Shown here: positions 8,462 through 17,579 of the stretch, one piece after another | Numbering within the stretch: the stretch's first letter is position 1 | Layout of the letters: the number at the start of each line of letters is the position of its first letter | Assembly: GCF_049943335.1 (NCBI RefSeq) | Contig: NZ_JBNFVY010000002.1 | Coordinates: 1-64,000 of the forward strand | Source of the DNA: JBNFVY01 sp049943335 | GTDB taxonomy: Bacteria > Pseudomonadota > Alphaproteobacteria > Rhodobacterales > Rhodobacteraceae | Direction of reading: 5' to 3' | Length of the DNA stretch: 64,000 nt | Translations under genes and position numbers: made by a program | Notes under the pieces: model-generated | What the model saw: the letters and a program-made list of their open reading frames with translations, nothing else | What the model was told of the DNA's origin: nothing | The model's database searches: none

Positions 8462-9022
8462 ATGTCATTTCGACTGATCGTTCTTGCAGCCTCTGGGCTT
8501 GTGGCCGCCTGCGCGCCTGCGGGTGGCCTTCGCGCACCCGACGGCGGGGTCTATGCGCCGGCCGGCGTGGATGCACGCGGGCAAAGTGTCGACGGGTTGA
8601 TCGTAGGGCATCGCCTGATGGCGGCGGGTCAGTACGAACTGGCGTTGGATGCCTATCTGCGGGCTGCGTCCGAGCAAGGGCTGACGGTTGACACCATGTC
8701 CGCGCTCGGCTCGGCCAATCTGAAACTGGGGCGCTTGGGACAGGCGGAACGGCTTCTGCGCCAGGCTGTCGACAAGGACGAAACCTTTGCGCCCGCATGG
8801 AATAACCTGGGCGTCGTTCTGATGGAAAAGGGCGAATTCGGCGAAGCCGAGCGCGTCTTCCGTATCGCCTATGCGCTGGACAGTGGCGAAAGTGCCGACA
8901 TCCGTGAGAATCTGCGTCTCGCGCTCGCAAAAATTGAAAACCCCGGCTATCATGATGACAATGACAGCGCTTTTTCGCTGGTGCGTCGGGGTGGCGGAAC
9001 CTACTTGCTGCTTTCGCGCTGA
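8462..9022 (+). CDS. tadD: TadD-type TPR lipoprotein (first copy)
   Basis: This 186-residue protein has a lipoprotein signal ending GLVAAC (Cys17). Tetratricopeptide helices cover about 55-165 (for example YELALDAYLRAASEQ and AWNNLGVVLMEKGEFGEAER). In tad loci TadD acts as a pilotin-like factor for the secretin. The start codon is five bases after tadC. The C-terminal tail is short and ends LLLSR. A second TPR lipoprotein follows 73 bases downstream, so the locus has two TPR factors. Confidence 0.85.
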   Translation: MSFRLIVLAASGLVAACAPAGGLRAPDGGVYAPAGVDARGQSVDGLIVGHRLMAAGQYELALDAYLRAASEQGLTVDTMSALGSANLKLGRLGQAERLLRQAVDKDETFAPAWNNLGVVLMEKGEFGEAERVFRIAYALDSGESADIRENLRLALAKIENPGYHDDNDSAFSLVRRGGGTYLLLSR

Positions 9023-9095
9023 CCAGAAGAGCGCAAAATAGTGTCCCGCAAAGGGACCGGTCAATAAACGAGAGCAGTATAAGGACGCAGGCACC

Positions 9096-9956
9096 ATGCG
9101 CCACATTTCCCTTATTTCGCTGTGCTTAGCAGGCGCACTTGCCCTGTCGGCCTGTGAAAATCACGAAAAGATGGATGTTGAACGCGCGGCCGCCAAGGGC
9201 GTGAACGTGATCGACGAAAGCAATCTCAATGACGTGATGCTGAACGCCGCCGACCCGAATGAAGCGGTGGCTTATTTTCAGCGCACAGAAGCCGAGAACC
9301 CCGATCGCGTGGATTTGAAACGCGGGCTGGCCAAGGCCCTGATCCGTGCCAAACGCATCCCCGAGGCCGAAGCTGCCTGGGCTGACACAGTCGCCCACAA
9401 GGATTCGGAGCCCGAAGATAAGGTAAACTATGCTGATGCGTTGATCCGCAACGGCAACTGGGAAACCGCTGAAACGGTCTTGAACGATATTCCCCCCACG
9501 CATGAGACCTACAAGCGCTATCGCCTCGAAGCCATGGTGGCCGACAGCAACGAAGAATGGAAAAAAGCCGACAGTTTCTATGAAATCGCTGCCGGTCAGA
9601 CGACCAAACCGTCGGGCGTCTACAATAACTGGGGGTATTCAAAACTGACCCGTGGTGATTTCAAGGGCGCCGAAGAGATGTTCGCCCGCGCCCTGACTTA
9701 CAACCCGTCACTCTTCACCGCCAAGAATAACCTGGTTCTCGCTCGCGGGGCGCAACGCAAATACGATCTGCCCGTCATCCAGATGACACAGGTTGAGCGG
9801 GCCCAACTGCTGCACACCCTGGCGCTGGCAGCCATCAAGCAAGGCGATGTTTCGACCGGCAAGGGCCTGTTGACATCGGCCATCGAAACGCATCCGCAGC
9901 ATTTCGAAGCCGCCGTGCGCAGCCTCGACGCGCTGGAAGCGAACGTCACGCGCTAA
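9096..9956 (+). CDS. TPR lipoprotein of the tad locus (second copy)
   Basis: This 286-residue protein has a lipobox ending ALSAC (Cys20) and TPR-like helical repeats from about 55 to 270, including YNNWGYSKLTRGDFKGAEEMF. It is longer than the preceding TadD and only loosely similar, so it is a divergent paralogue rather than a fresh duplication. Its stop codon overlaps the prepilin peptidase start (TAATG), which indicates translational coupling. The likely role is assembly or stability of the outer-membrane part of the pilus machine; this is inferred from position. Confidence 0.82.
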   Translation: MRHISLISLCLAGALALSACENHEKMDVERAAAKGVNVIDESNLNDVMLNAADPNEAVAYFQRTEAENPDRVDLKRGLAKALIRAKRIPEAEAAWADTVAHKDSEPEDKVNYADALIRNGNWETAETVLNDIPPTHETYKRYRLEAMVADSNEEWKKADSFYEIAAGQTTKPSGVYNNWGYSKLTRGDFKGAEEMFARALTYNPSLFTAKNNLVLARGAQRKYDLPVIQMTQVERAQLLHTLALAAIKQGDVSTGKGLLTSAIETHPQHFEAAVRSLDALEANVTR

Positions 9957-10453
9957 TGGTTCATATCTCGTCTTCGGCGGCACTGTGGTTTTTGCCCTTT
10001 GCGGTGATCATTTCGATCTGGGTCGCATGGAGCGACATGAAGTTCATGAAAATACCCAACAAGGCGGTCACTGCCTTGTTGATCGTTTTCGTCGTGATCG
10101 GCGTGGTGGCCCTGCCTTTCGAGGTCTGGGCGTGGCGCTGGCTGCATGTCGCAGTGGTTCTGGCGATTGGGTTCGTTGCAAATGCAGTCGGCCTGCTTGG
10201 GGCGGGCGACGCCAAGTTCGCAGCGGCAATAGCACCGTACGTCCCGCTCGCAGATGTATCCACGATCCTCTACCTGTTCGCGGCCGTGCTTTTGGGCGCA
10301 TTCGCAACCCACCGCCTGTTTCGGGCAATTCCGGCATGGCGCGCCTATACGGCGGATTGGCAATCATGGGAGCACAAGGATTTTCCAATGGGCCTCGCGC
10401 TTGGCGGAACGCTCAGCTTTTACCTGGTGATCGGGGCAATCTACGGTCCCTAG
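9956..10453 (+). CDS. cpaA: Prepilin peptidase CpaA/TadV
   Basis: This 165-residue polytopic aspartic protease of the A24 family processes Flp prepilins at the membrane. The two catalytic aspartates are visible: Asp27 in WSDMKFMKIPN and Asp85 in LGAGDAKFAAA. The length matches the short TadV type that lacks the methyltransferase domain of PilD. It overlaps the preceding gene by one base (TAATG) and closes the tad operon. The next gene is convergent and its stop codon begins one base further on, leaving no room for a dedicated terminator. Confidence 0.93.
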   Translation: MVHISSSAALWFLPFAVIISIWVAWSDMKFMKIPNKAVTALLIVFVVIGVVALPFEVWAWRWLHVAVVLAIGFVANAVGLLGAGDAKFAAAIAPYVPLADVSTILYLFAAVLLGAFATHRLFRAIPAWRAYTADWQSWEHKDFPMGLALGGTLSFYLVIGAIYGP

Positions 10454-10454
10454 G

Positions 10455-12071
10455 TCATCGCAGGATCGCATAGAGCGCAAAGAAATCATTTACGCCGACC
10501 AATTGAAGCGGGACCGCGCCCTGGGTCAACGCATCAATCGCCGCCGCCCGCGCGCGCGGAACAAACGGACACATCGGGACCAGCACATGGCTGGCGTCTT
10601 CGATCCCGGGCAACCCGCCATAGTACCAGACCGCCCCCCCCTTCAATCGACGATAAGGCCCGAACAGCCAGATTGAGTTGACCGTATCAGTCTCAAAAAT
10701 CCCCGCGCCAGGGGGCAACAGGTCAGCCAGGGCGGCGCTCATTCCGCGACGCATCCCAACCAGCCCCGAAGTTGTCGTGCAGCGCGGAAAGGACACCCCC
10801 TCAAGCGACTTGATCTCTTCGCGTTCGTCCGAGGCATAGGGTTTGAGCGCCGGGATGCGATCTTCGAGCGGCATGGACATGTTCATCAGCGCCTGGCGTT
10901 CCGCGTTGACCATCACCCCCCGCATTGCGGCATGCTCGGGCAAAAAAACGATGTAGTCGGACAAATCGCCGCCGAAATGGCGAAACGGGCTTTTCAGCGT
11001 ATTGACGGCCGAGGGAAAACCAAGTGCAAAGGCCGCGATACCCAGTGCCGTCAACGCGCTGCGCGCCTCGATCCCGAAGAGCCCTTTGTGCATGTTTTCG
11101 GGCCGTAATGTGATCAGCAACACACCCAGTAGAATCTGCCATTGTGGATCATTGCCGAAGTTCTGGTAGGTAACGTAGACAAATGCAGGAATGAGAATGA
11201 GGATAAGCAGCCCGCCAGCCTTTTGCCCCGATTGCCGCAAAAAGATCGCCCCCAGCAGGGCGCACAAGGTCCCGCCCAAATAGGCCGGACCGGCCAGAAC
11301 AGTGCTCAGGCTCGCTCCGGGTGCGGCGCGCAATTCCGATCCGGCGACCATGCGCAGGTCAGCCAGATAAGCTGGCCAGTAACTCGGGCCATACCCCAGC
11401 GTGACCAGCGCGCCAACTGCCACCCCGCCAATCACCGCAAAGCCCAATGTACGCGCCCCGTGCACCAGCACGACAGCCACAAGAACGGGCAGGGCGAAGG
11501 CGACAAAATAGGTTAGCTTCAGGACTGCCAAAACGCCCATCAACAGACCGATCAACACCCCGTCAAGCGCAGGGCGCCGGGGGCCAAGATCCGGCAAGAC
11601 CGCCAAGGCCAGCGCGGCAAAGGCGATTCCCCAGGCCCACCTGTTGTAGTGCATGGAAACCGAAAGCGCCGCAGACGTGTCCCCGAATACCATGGCCAAG
11701 ACCAGCGATAGCGTCCCCAGCCCAAAGATCCACGGCATGGCCCCGCGCATTCTGCTGGTACCTGCCCGCCAAACCGGCACCGCTAAAAGCGCCGCAACCA
11801 GCATTTGGCCAAGGGGAAACGCCTGGGCGACAGGCAGCCCCAAACCGGTCCAAAAGTGGATAGGCGCAAAGGCCAGAACACCGATAGGGGTGGCGAAGTC
11901 ATGATGAATCCGCTCGCCGGCATCAAGTCGCAAAACGATCTGTACAAAATGCAACGTGTCAATTTCGTAATTCGAGATCAAGAGGCGCCCGCCGATCAAC
12001 ACCGCGCCCCCCAAAATCGCCACAATCGCTGCCAAAAAGACGGCGAATAGGAATGGATTTGGCCTGCTCAT
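10455..12071 (-). CDS. Polytopic membrane protein, possible GT-C glycosyltransferase
   Basis: This 538-residue protein has about ten hydrophobic helices through residue ~390 and then a soluble C-terminal domain of about 150 residues. After the first helix a loop reads RIHHDFATPIGVLAFAP, which resembles the YRDF-PHGP-type loop of PMT_2/ArnT-like GT-C glycosyltransferases. No precise family is recognisable, so function is unassigned. The start codon has a good AGGAGTGAGG site. The gene converges on the tad operon with a one-base gap and diverges from the AAA ATPase gene, so a link to surface glycosylation or pilin modification is only a guess. Confidence 0.6.
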   Translation of the reverse strand: MSRPNPFLFAVFLAAIVAILGGAVLIGGRLLISNYEIDTLHFVQIVLRLDAGERIHHDFATPIGVLAFAPIHFWTGLGLPVAQAFPLGQMLVAALLAVPVWRAGTSRMRGAMPWIFGLGTLSLVLAMVFGDTSAALSVSMHYNRWAWGIAFAALALAVLPDLGPRRPALDGVLIGLLMGVLAVLKLTYFVAFALPVLVAVVLVHGARTLGFAVIGGVAVGALVTLGYGPSYWPAYLADLRMVAGSELRAAPGASLSTVLAGPAYLGGTLCALLGAIFLRQSGQKAGGLLILILIPAFVYVTYQNFGNDPQWQILLGVLLITLRPENMHKGLFGIEARSALTALGIAAFALGFPSAVNTLKSPFRHFGGDLSDYIVFLPEHAAMRGVMVNAERQALMNMSMPLEDRIPALKPYASDEREEIKSLEGVSFPRCTTTSGLVGMRRGMSAALADLLPPGAGIFETDTVNSIWLFGPYRRLKGGAVWYYGGLPGIEDASHVLVPMCPFVPRARAAAIDALTQGAVPLQLVGVNDFFALYAILR

Positions 12072-12197
12072 GCCTCACTCCTGCCCATTTTTTCAGACAA
12101 CTTACACCGGAACACGACCGTTGGATAGAGCGTCCGGTATGACCACCTGCGCCCGGCTTGCGGTCCATCGCAATACGAGCAGTTGCAGGAATTGCCC

Positions 12198-13508
12198 ATG
12201 AATATGCACGTGTCCAACGTTCTGGCGCCGCCCCTTCCCCGCAGCCTTGAGCAGCTGGGCCTGCCGCAGGTCATGATGCGGGACATTTTGTTGAAAACCA
12301 TGTTTCGCATGAACCTTGAGAACGTGACCGACCTTTCGGCAGCCCTTTGTCTGGCCAACTCGGTCTGTCAGGACCTGATCGACCTGGCGCGCGGTCAGAA
12401 ACTGGTCGAAGCGACGGGCACGCTGCATGCGAATTCCGGCAGCGAAATGGGCTATCAACTGTCGGACGCCGGCAAGGCGCGGGCGTTGGACGCGCTGGCG
12501 CAGTCTGAATACTATGGCGCGATGCCGATCCCGCTGACTGATTATCAGCAGCAGGTCGAACGGCAGTCGATCCGCAACATTCAGATCACCCGCGATCAGC
12601 TGACAAACGCCATGGGCCACCTGATCCTGCCCGACAGCCTGCTTGATCATTTGGGTCCGGCGGTTGGCTCTGGCCGCTCGATCCTGATGTATGGCCCACC
12701 GGGCAACGGGAAGTCGTCGATTTCAAACGGTATCCGCGATGCAATGGGCGACAAGATCTTCGTCCCGCGCGCCATCGAATTCTCTGGCCAGGTGATCACG
12801 GTTTACGATCCAATCGTCCACACCGCCGCCGAAATGCAGGTCGATGATCCCAATTCACTACGCCGAACCGCCAACCGGTTCGATCTTCGGTATGTTTATT
12901 GTGAGCGTCCCACTGTGATCACCGGGGGCGAATTGTCGCTGGACATGCTGGACCTGGTCTACAACCCCACGGCGCGCACCTATCAGGCTCCGCTGCAGTT
13001 GAAGTCGACAGGCGGCATCTTCATTGTCGATGACCTTGGGCGTCAGGCCGAACCGCCGCAAGCCCTTGTAAACCGCTGGATCGTTCCGTTGGAAGAAAGC
13101 AAGGACATCCTTGCGCTGCAATCTGGCGAGAAATTCGAGGTGCCCTTCGACACGCTGGTGATCTTTTCGACCAACTTCCACCCGAACGAAATTTTCGACA
13201 AGGCGGCGTTGCGCCGGATCTTTTTCAAAATCAAGATCGACGGGCCCGATCAGGCCGGCTTCCTGAAGATCTTTGCGATGGTGGCCAAGAAGAAAAAGGT
13301 CCCGCTGGATGAAAAGGCGTTGCTGCACTTGATGAAGGTCAAGTACCCGACCATCGACAACATCTACGCCAACTACCAGCCGAATTTTCTGATCGACCAG
13401 ATCATCGCCATTTGCGAATTCGAAGGCATCCCATACCAGATGTCGCCTGAGCTGATCGATCGCGCATGGGCAAACATGTTCGTCAAGGAAGAAGAGATCG
13501 TACATTGA
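12198..13508 (+). CDS. AAA ATPase (MoxR-like), tad-adjacent
   Basis: This 436-residue cytoplasmic ATPase has an N-terminal domain of about 150 residues with no clear match. A P-loop GPPGNGKSS follows near residue 166, then a Walker B region IFIVDDLGR near 275 and an arginine-rich sensor stretch KAALRRIFFKIKI. Downstream helices fit a AAA lid. The ATG at 12198 follows AGGA by seven bases; the in-frame TTG at 12183 is less likely. In my recollection homologues are common beside tad or pilus genes in Rhodobacteraceae, but the substrate is unknown. It may remodel a protein complex; this is inferred. Confidence 0.8.
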   Translation: MNMHVSNVLAPPLPRSLEQLGLPQVMMRDILLKTMFRMNLENVTDLSAALCLANSVCQDLIDLARGQKLVEATGTLHANSGSEMGYQLSDAGKARALDALAQSEYYGAMPIPLTDYQQQVERQSIRNIQITRDQLTNAMGHLILPDSLLDHLGPAVGSGRSILMYGPPGNGKSSISNGIRDAMGDKIFVPRAIEFSGQVITVYDPIVHTAAEMQVDDPNSLRRTANRFDLRYVYCERPTVITGGELSLDMLDLVYNPTARTYQAPLQLKSTGGIFIVDDLGRQAEPPQALVNRWIVPLEESKDILALQSGEKFEVPFDTLVIFSTNFHPNEIFDKAALRRIFFKIKIDGPDQAGFLKIFAMVAKKKKVPLDEKALLHLMKVKYPTIDNIYANYQPNFLIDQIIAICEFEGIPYQMSPELIDRAWANMFVKEEEIVH

Positions 13509-13601
13509 CACGCAGAGATCGCGCATACTGGCATAGATGACCACATCGCGCTCAAGCTTATGCGCTTTGTCCTTGGTCGCAAACCGAACTAGCTTGTGGG
13601 C

Positions 13602-16046
13602 ATGTGCGCGCTGCCGGCTTATATTTCCGACTGGTTCGATCAAAACGGATGGTCCCCCCATCCGCACCAGATCGACATGTTTGAGGCGCGAAATGACGCC
13701 GCCCTGCTGCTGATCGCACCGACCGGTGGTGGCAAGACACTTGCAGGTTTTCTACCGACATTGGCCGAACTGGGCCAGAATCCGACCCCTGGGTTGCACA
13801 CACTCTACATATCGCCGCTCAAGGCACTGGCGTCGGACATCGGGCGCAATCTGTCGGCGCCGGCCCACGCGATGGGCCTGCCGGTCCGGATTGAGGACCG
13901 GACGGGCGATACCTCTTATGTTCAGAAACGTCGCCAGCGCGCCGATCCGCCCCATATTCTGCTGACCACGCCCGAGAGCTTGGCCTTGATGCTGAGCTAC
14001 GAGGACGCCCCGCGCATTTTCAAAGGGCTTCAACGTATCGTCGTCGACGAAATTCACGCGCTGGCCGAAAGCAAGCGCGGCGATCAGTTGATGCTGGCCT
14101 TGGCCCAACTGCAGGCGCACTGCCCTGGGCTTCGCCGCGTCGGCCTGTCCGCAACGGTCGAAAATCCGCAGGCCATGACGCGTTATTTGGCGCATGGCGA
14201 TGATCCCTGTTCGCTCGTTCTGGCAGACCCCGGCCCTGACCCGGATATCCAGATGCTGACAACCCAAGACGCCCCCCCATGGTCAGGCGGCGGCGGGCGG
14301 TATGCGATCCGCGCGATCCTTGACCAGGTGCGCCAGCACCGCACGACGCTGATTTTTCACAACACGCGCGCGCAGGCTGAATTGTTTTTCCACGATCTTT
14401 GGCTGGCCAACGACGATGATCTGCCTATCGGCATACACCACGGCAGCCTTGCGCGCGAATCCCGACAAAAGGTCGAAGAGGCGATGGTGGCGGGCCGCCT
14501 GCGCGCCGTTGTCTGCACCGGGTCACTGGATCTGGGAATTGATTGGGGTGACGTCGATCTGGTGATTCAGGTCGGGGCGCCAAAAAACGTCAAACGTCTG
14601 GTGCAGAGGATCGGCAGGTCGAACCATCGCCATAATGCGCCGTCCAAGGCGCTGGTGGTCCCGGCCAATCGTTTTGAAGTGGTCGAATGCGTGGCAGCGC
14701 TGGACGCAATGCGGGCCCACGATCTGGATGGTGACACCGCACTGCGCGGCGGGCGTGACGTGCTGTGCCAGCACATCCTGATCGCCGCCTGCGCCGGGCC
14801 GTTTTCAGCCGACGCCCTGCATCAGACGCTGAGCAGCGCAGGTCCCTACCGCCATATCACCCGCGCCCAATTTGACGCCTGTCTTGATTTCGTGGCCACG
14901 GGCGGTTACGCGCTGCGCCACTATGATCGCTGGCAACGCCTGTTGCAGCGCCCAGACGGTATGTGGCAGCTGCGCGACCCCCGGGCCGCACGGCGCATCC
15001 GCATGAATCTCGGGACGATCCAGGACACCGACACACTTAAGGTTCGCATGAAAAACCGGCGTGGCGGCGCACCACTGGGAGAAGTCGAAGAAAGTTTCGC
15101 GGCCAGCCTGACCCCTGGCGACACATTCCTTATCGGTGGCCGCATTGTGCGCTACGAAGGACTTCGCGAAACCGTGGTCGAGGTCAGCCCTCGCTCCGAT
15201 AAAAAGCCCAAGATCGCGGTGTTCGGCGGCACCAAATTCGCGACCTCGACCGAACTGGCCCATCGAATCTTGCGCATGTTTCAACAGGACAACTGGCCCG
15301 CCCTGCCCGATCACACCGCCCAATGGCTGGCCCTGCAGCGCCGCGTGAGCCGCCTGCCGCGCCCAGACCGGCTGTTGATCGAAACATTCCCGCACGACGG
15401 CCGGGAACACCTGTGCGTTTATGGGTTTGCCGGGCGCAACGCGATGCAGACCCTTGGGTTGATCCTGACCCAAGCGATGGAGCGCGCAGGGCTACATCCC
15501 ATGGGGTTTGTTGCGACGGATTACGCGGTCCTGATCTGGGGGCTGGACACAGTGCATGATCCCGCCGCGCTGCTCGCCGCCGCCAACTTGCGGGATGGTT
15601 TCGAAACATGGCTGGCAGGGAATGCCGTGATGAAACGGACCTTTCGCGCCTCGGCCACGATCGCCGGTCTGATTGAACGCAACAGTCCCGGCAGTCGCAG
15701 CACGGGTCGGCAGGCCACTTTTAGCTCTGACATCTTGTACGAGACGTTGATGAAATACGATCCCGATCACCTGATGCTGGACATCACGCGCGAAGAGGCG
15801 CTGAAGGGACTGGTCGATTTCAGCCGGATCGAAGAAATGCTGAACCGCACCGCAGGTCGGACCGATCATCTGGCTTTGGACCGCTTGTCACCCCTTGCCG
15901 CGCCCTTGTTGCTAGAGGTCGGGCGCGTCCCGGTCGAGGGCATGGCGACAGAGCGGCTGCTGGCCGAAGAAGCGGACGCGCTTATGCGCGAAGCTGGGCT
16001 GCACCACTTGCATGCGACCAGCGCGCCCGGTAAGAACGGGTCATGA
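13602..16046 (+). CDS. Ligase-associated DEXH-box helicase (Lhr-like)
   Basis: This 814-residue superfamily-2 helicase has motif I APTGGGKTLAGF near residue 40, motif Ia YISPLKALASDI, the DEIH box (VVDEIHALAES) near 150, motif III LSATVENP, motif V VCTGSLDLGIDWGDVD and motif VI QRIGRSNHR, followed by the long C-terminal region of the Lhr-like family. In other bacteria it is encoded with an ATP-dependent DNA ligase, an exonuclease and PdeM as a DNA-repair set. Here only PdeM is adjacent (ATGA overlap); the ligase and exonuclease are not in the window. The start is either ATG 13602 or GTG 13596; neither has a strong site. Confidence 0.92.
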   Translation: MCALPAYISDWFDQNGWSPHPHQIDMFEARNDAALLLIAPTGGGKTLAGFLPTLAELGQNPTPGLHTLYISPLKALASDIGRNLSAPAHAMGLPVRIEDRTGDTSYVQKRRQRADPPHILLTTPESLALMLSYEDAPRIFKGLQRIVVDEIHALAESKRGDQLMLALAQLQAHCPGLRRVGLSATVENPQAMTRYLAHGDDPCSLVLADPGPDPDIQMLTTQDAPPWSGGGGRYAIRAILDQVRQHRTTLIFHNTRAQAELFFHDLWLANDDDLPIGIHHGSLARESRQKVEEAMVAGRLRAVVCTGSLDLGIDWGDVDLVIQVGAPKNVKRLVQRIGRSNHRHNAPSKALVVPANRFEVVECVAALDAMRAHDLDGDTALRGGRDVLCQHILIAACAGPFSADALHQTLSSAGPYRHITRAQFDACLDFVATGGYALRHYDRWQRLLQRPDGMWQLRDPRAARRIRMNLGTIQDTDTLKVRMKNRRGGAPLGEVEESFAASLTPGDTFLIGGRIVRYEGLRETVVEVSPRSDKKPKIAVFGGTKFATSTELAHRILRMFQQDNWPALPDHTAQWLALQRRVSRLPRPDRLLIETFPHDGREHLCVYGFAGRNAMQTLGLILTQAMERAGLHPMGFVATDYAVLIWGLDTVHDPAALLAAANLRDGFETWLAGNAVMKRTFRASATIAGLIERNSPGSRSTGRQATFSSDILYETLMKYDPDHLMLDITREEALKGLVDFSRIEEMLNRTAGRTDHLALDRLSPLAAPLLLEVGRVPVEGMATERLLAEEADALMREAGLHHLHATSAPGKNGS

Positions 16047-16714
16047 ACGTCCACCGTTTCGATTTTGCCGGCGCACCCCTTTGTGCCCTGCCGACCGGCG
16101 CCTTGTGGTTGCCGAACGAACGGGCTTTGGTGGTCAGCGATCTGCACTTGGGAAAATCCGAACGTATGGCCCGGCGCGGCGGTGTCATGCTGCCCCCATA
16201 CGAAACCAGCGACACCATGGCGCGATTGGACACCCTGATTGCGCAGTATGACCCCCGGACCGTTGTCTGTCTTGGGGACAGTTTTGATGATGTGGAAGCC
16301 GCTGTGGCCGTATCGCAGCAAATTGCGGATTGGATTTCGCGGTTGCAGGCAGGGCGGCGCTGGATCTGGATCGAAGGCAACCATGACGCTGGATCCGCTG
16401 AATTCGGCGGAACGCATGTCGGCGCGATGTCTATCGGCCCCCTCACCTTCCGCCATATCGCCGATCCGGACTGCAAGAACGAAGTGTCAGGGCATTTCCA
16501 CCCCAAGGCCCGTTTGACCGTGCGCGGCAAGACGATTTCACGCCCATGTTTCGTGGTGGACAGTACCCGGATCATCCTGCCTGCTTTTGGACTTTATACC
16601 GGCGGACTGGACTGCAGGGATGCGCCCATTGCCGGATTGATGGGGCCGAACGCCTGCGCCATTCTGACGGGTCCAACGGCCAGGGCCATCCCGATGCCGC
16701 GTCACGCCGCTTGA
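16043..16714 (+). CDS. pdeM: Ligase-associated DNA-damage-response endonuclease PdeM
   Basis: This 223-residue calcineurin-like metallophosphoesterase carries all the metal-binding motifs: SDLHLGK near residue 33, GDSFDD, GNHD and GHFHPKA. PdeM-type enzymes act in DNA repair with the ligase-associated helicase, and here the ATG overlaps the helicase TGA by four bases, so the two are translationally coupled. The 3' end overlaps the convergent LytTR gene by 13 bases. Confidence 0.9.
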   Translation: MNVHRFDFAGAPLCALPTGALWLPNERALVVSDLHLGKSERMARRGGVMLPPYETSDTMARLDTLIAQYDPRTVVCLGDSFDDVEAAVAVSQQIADWISRLQAGRRWIWIEGNHDAGSAEFGGTHVGAMSIGPLTFRHIADPDCKNEVSGHFHPKARLTVRGKTISRPCFVVDSTRIILPAFGLYTGGLDCRDAPIAGLMGPNACAILTGPTARAIPMPRHAA

Positions 16715-17454
16715 TTGTCGACCAATCCGGCCGCACGCGCTTCGTCCATATAGCCGCGGCTGACCGGCACCCGTGACCCGTCAATCAGCTGCAGATATAC
16801 ACGACCGTTTTCACGCTCTGCAGCCGCAACCGCAGCGCGCGCGACCCAGTGCGACCGGTGAACGCGCGCGCCATTGATACCGTTGAGTTCAATCAGAGCA
16901 TCCGAGAAGCGCATGCGGATTTGCTCACTTCCCTTGTCGGTCACGACTTCCACGTAGTGGCCCTTGGAAGTCATGCGAATTATTCTGCCCGTCCGGTCTT
17001 TCGGCAGACGTGCCAGCAGGCGCGGCCGTTCCTTTTGCTGCAGATAAAAGAGGAAACGCGCCACGCCGATAGAGTACATGACTGCGGCGTCATAGATCAG
17101 GACACGAAAAATACTTGGCTCGATCATGCTGCCCACGGATTGGAACGCGACAAGAACCCAAAAGGCGACCGGGGCGATGACGATCGTAAGGATCGTGGAC
17201 ACCACAATTTGCAAGACCAACTCGGATTGGCGCGCCAAAACATGCCTTGCGAGGATACGAATGGAGTTCGAGGTCAGGATCGAAACAAGGGTGACGGTCA
17301 GCCAAAACGTCGCCCGTGGCCCATATGGCATATTTTCAAAGGTCCCGAACGGGCCACTGATCGTCAACAGCAACGTGCTTGCGAACCAGATGAACAGGTA
17401 GACCGGTGTAACAACCACCTTTTCCAGTTCGCTTAAAAACTGTCGAAACGTCAA
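16702..17454 (-). CDS. Membrane-anchored LytTR-family transcriptional regulator
   Basis: This 250-residue protein has four hydrophobic helices in the first 135 residues and a C-terminal LytTR DNA-binding domain (about 150-245, with GHYVEVVTDKG, MRFSDALIEL and ARVHRSHWVAR). Such proteins read DNA from the membrane without a separate kinase. The inducing signal and targets are unknown. It lies after folD on the same strand, 125 bases downstream, and its end overlaps pdeM on the other strand. There is no histidine kinase or receiver gene next to it. Confidence 0.85.
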   Translation of the reverse strand: MTFRQFLSELEKVVVTPVYLFIWFASTLLLTISGPFGTFENMPYGPRATFWLTVTLVSILTSNSIRILARHVLARQSELVLQIVVSTILTIVIAPVAFWVLVAFQSVGSMIEPSIFRVLIYDAAVMYSIGVARFLFYLQQKERPRLLARLPKDRTGRIIRMTSKGHYVEVVTDKGSEQIRMRFSDALIELNGINGARVHRSHWVARAAVAAAERENGRVYLQLIDGSRVPVSRGYMDEARAAGLVDNQAA

Positions 17455-17520
17455 AAAGCCCAGCCCCCCCGCCGATGTTTCAAGGGATAACGCAGCGCAA
17501 AGCGGGCTGACAAGAGAGCA

Positions 17521-17549
17521 TACACGCCGCAGCAGAACAAGGCGTGTGC
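17521..17549 (-). terminator. Possible terminator or hairpin between folD and the LytTR gene
   Basis: ACACGCC (17522-17528) pairs with GGCGTGT (17541-17547) across a 12-base loop. On the minus strand the stem is followed by a mixed T-rich stretch rather than a clean T run, so termination is uncertain. Confidence 0.3.
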
Positions 17550-17579
17550 ATCGGTGCTACATCTGTCTCAGAACTCGCG

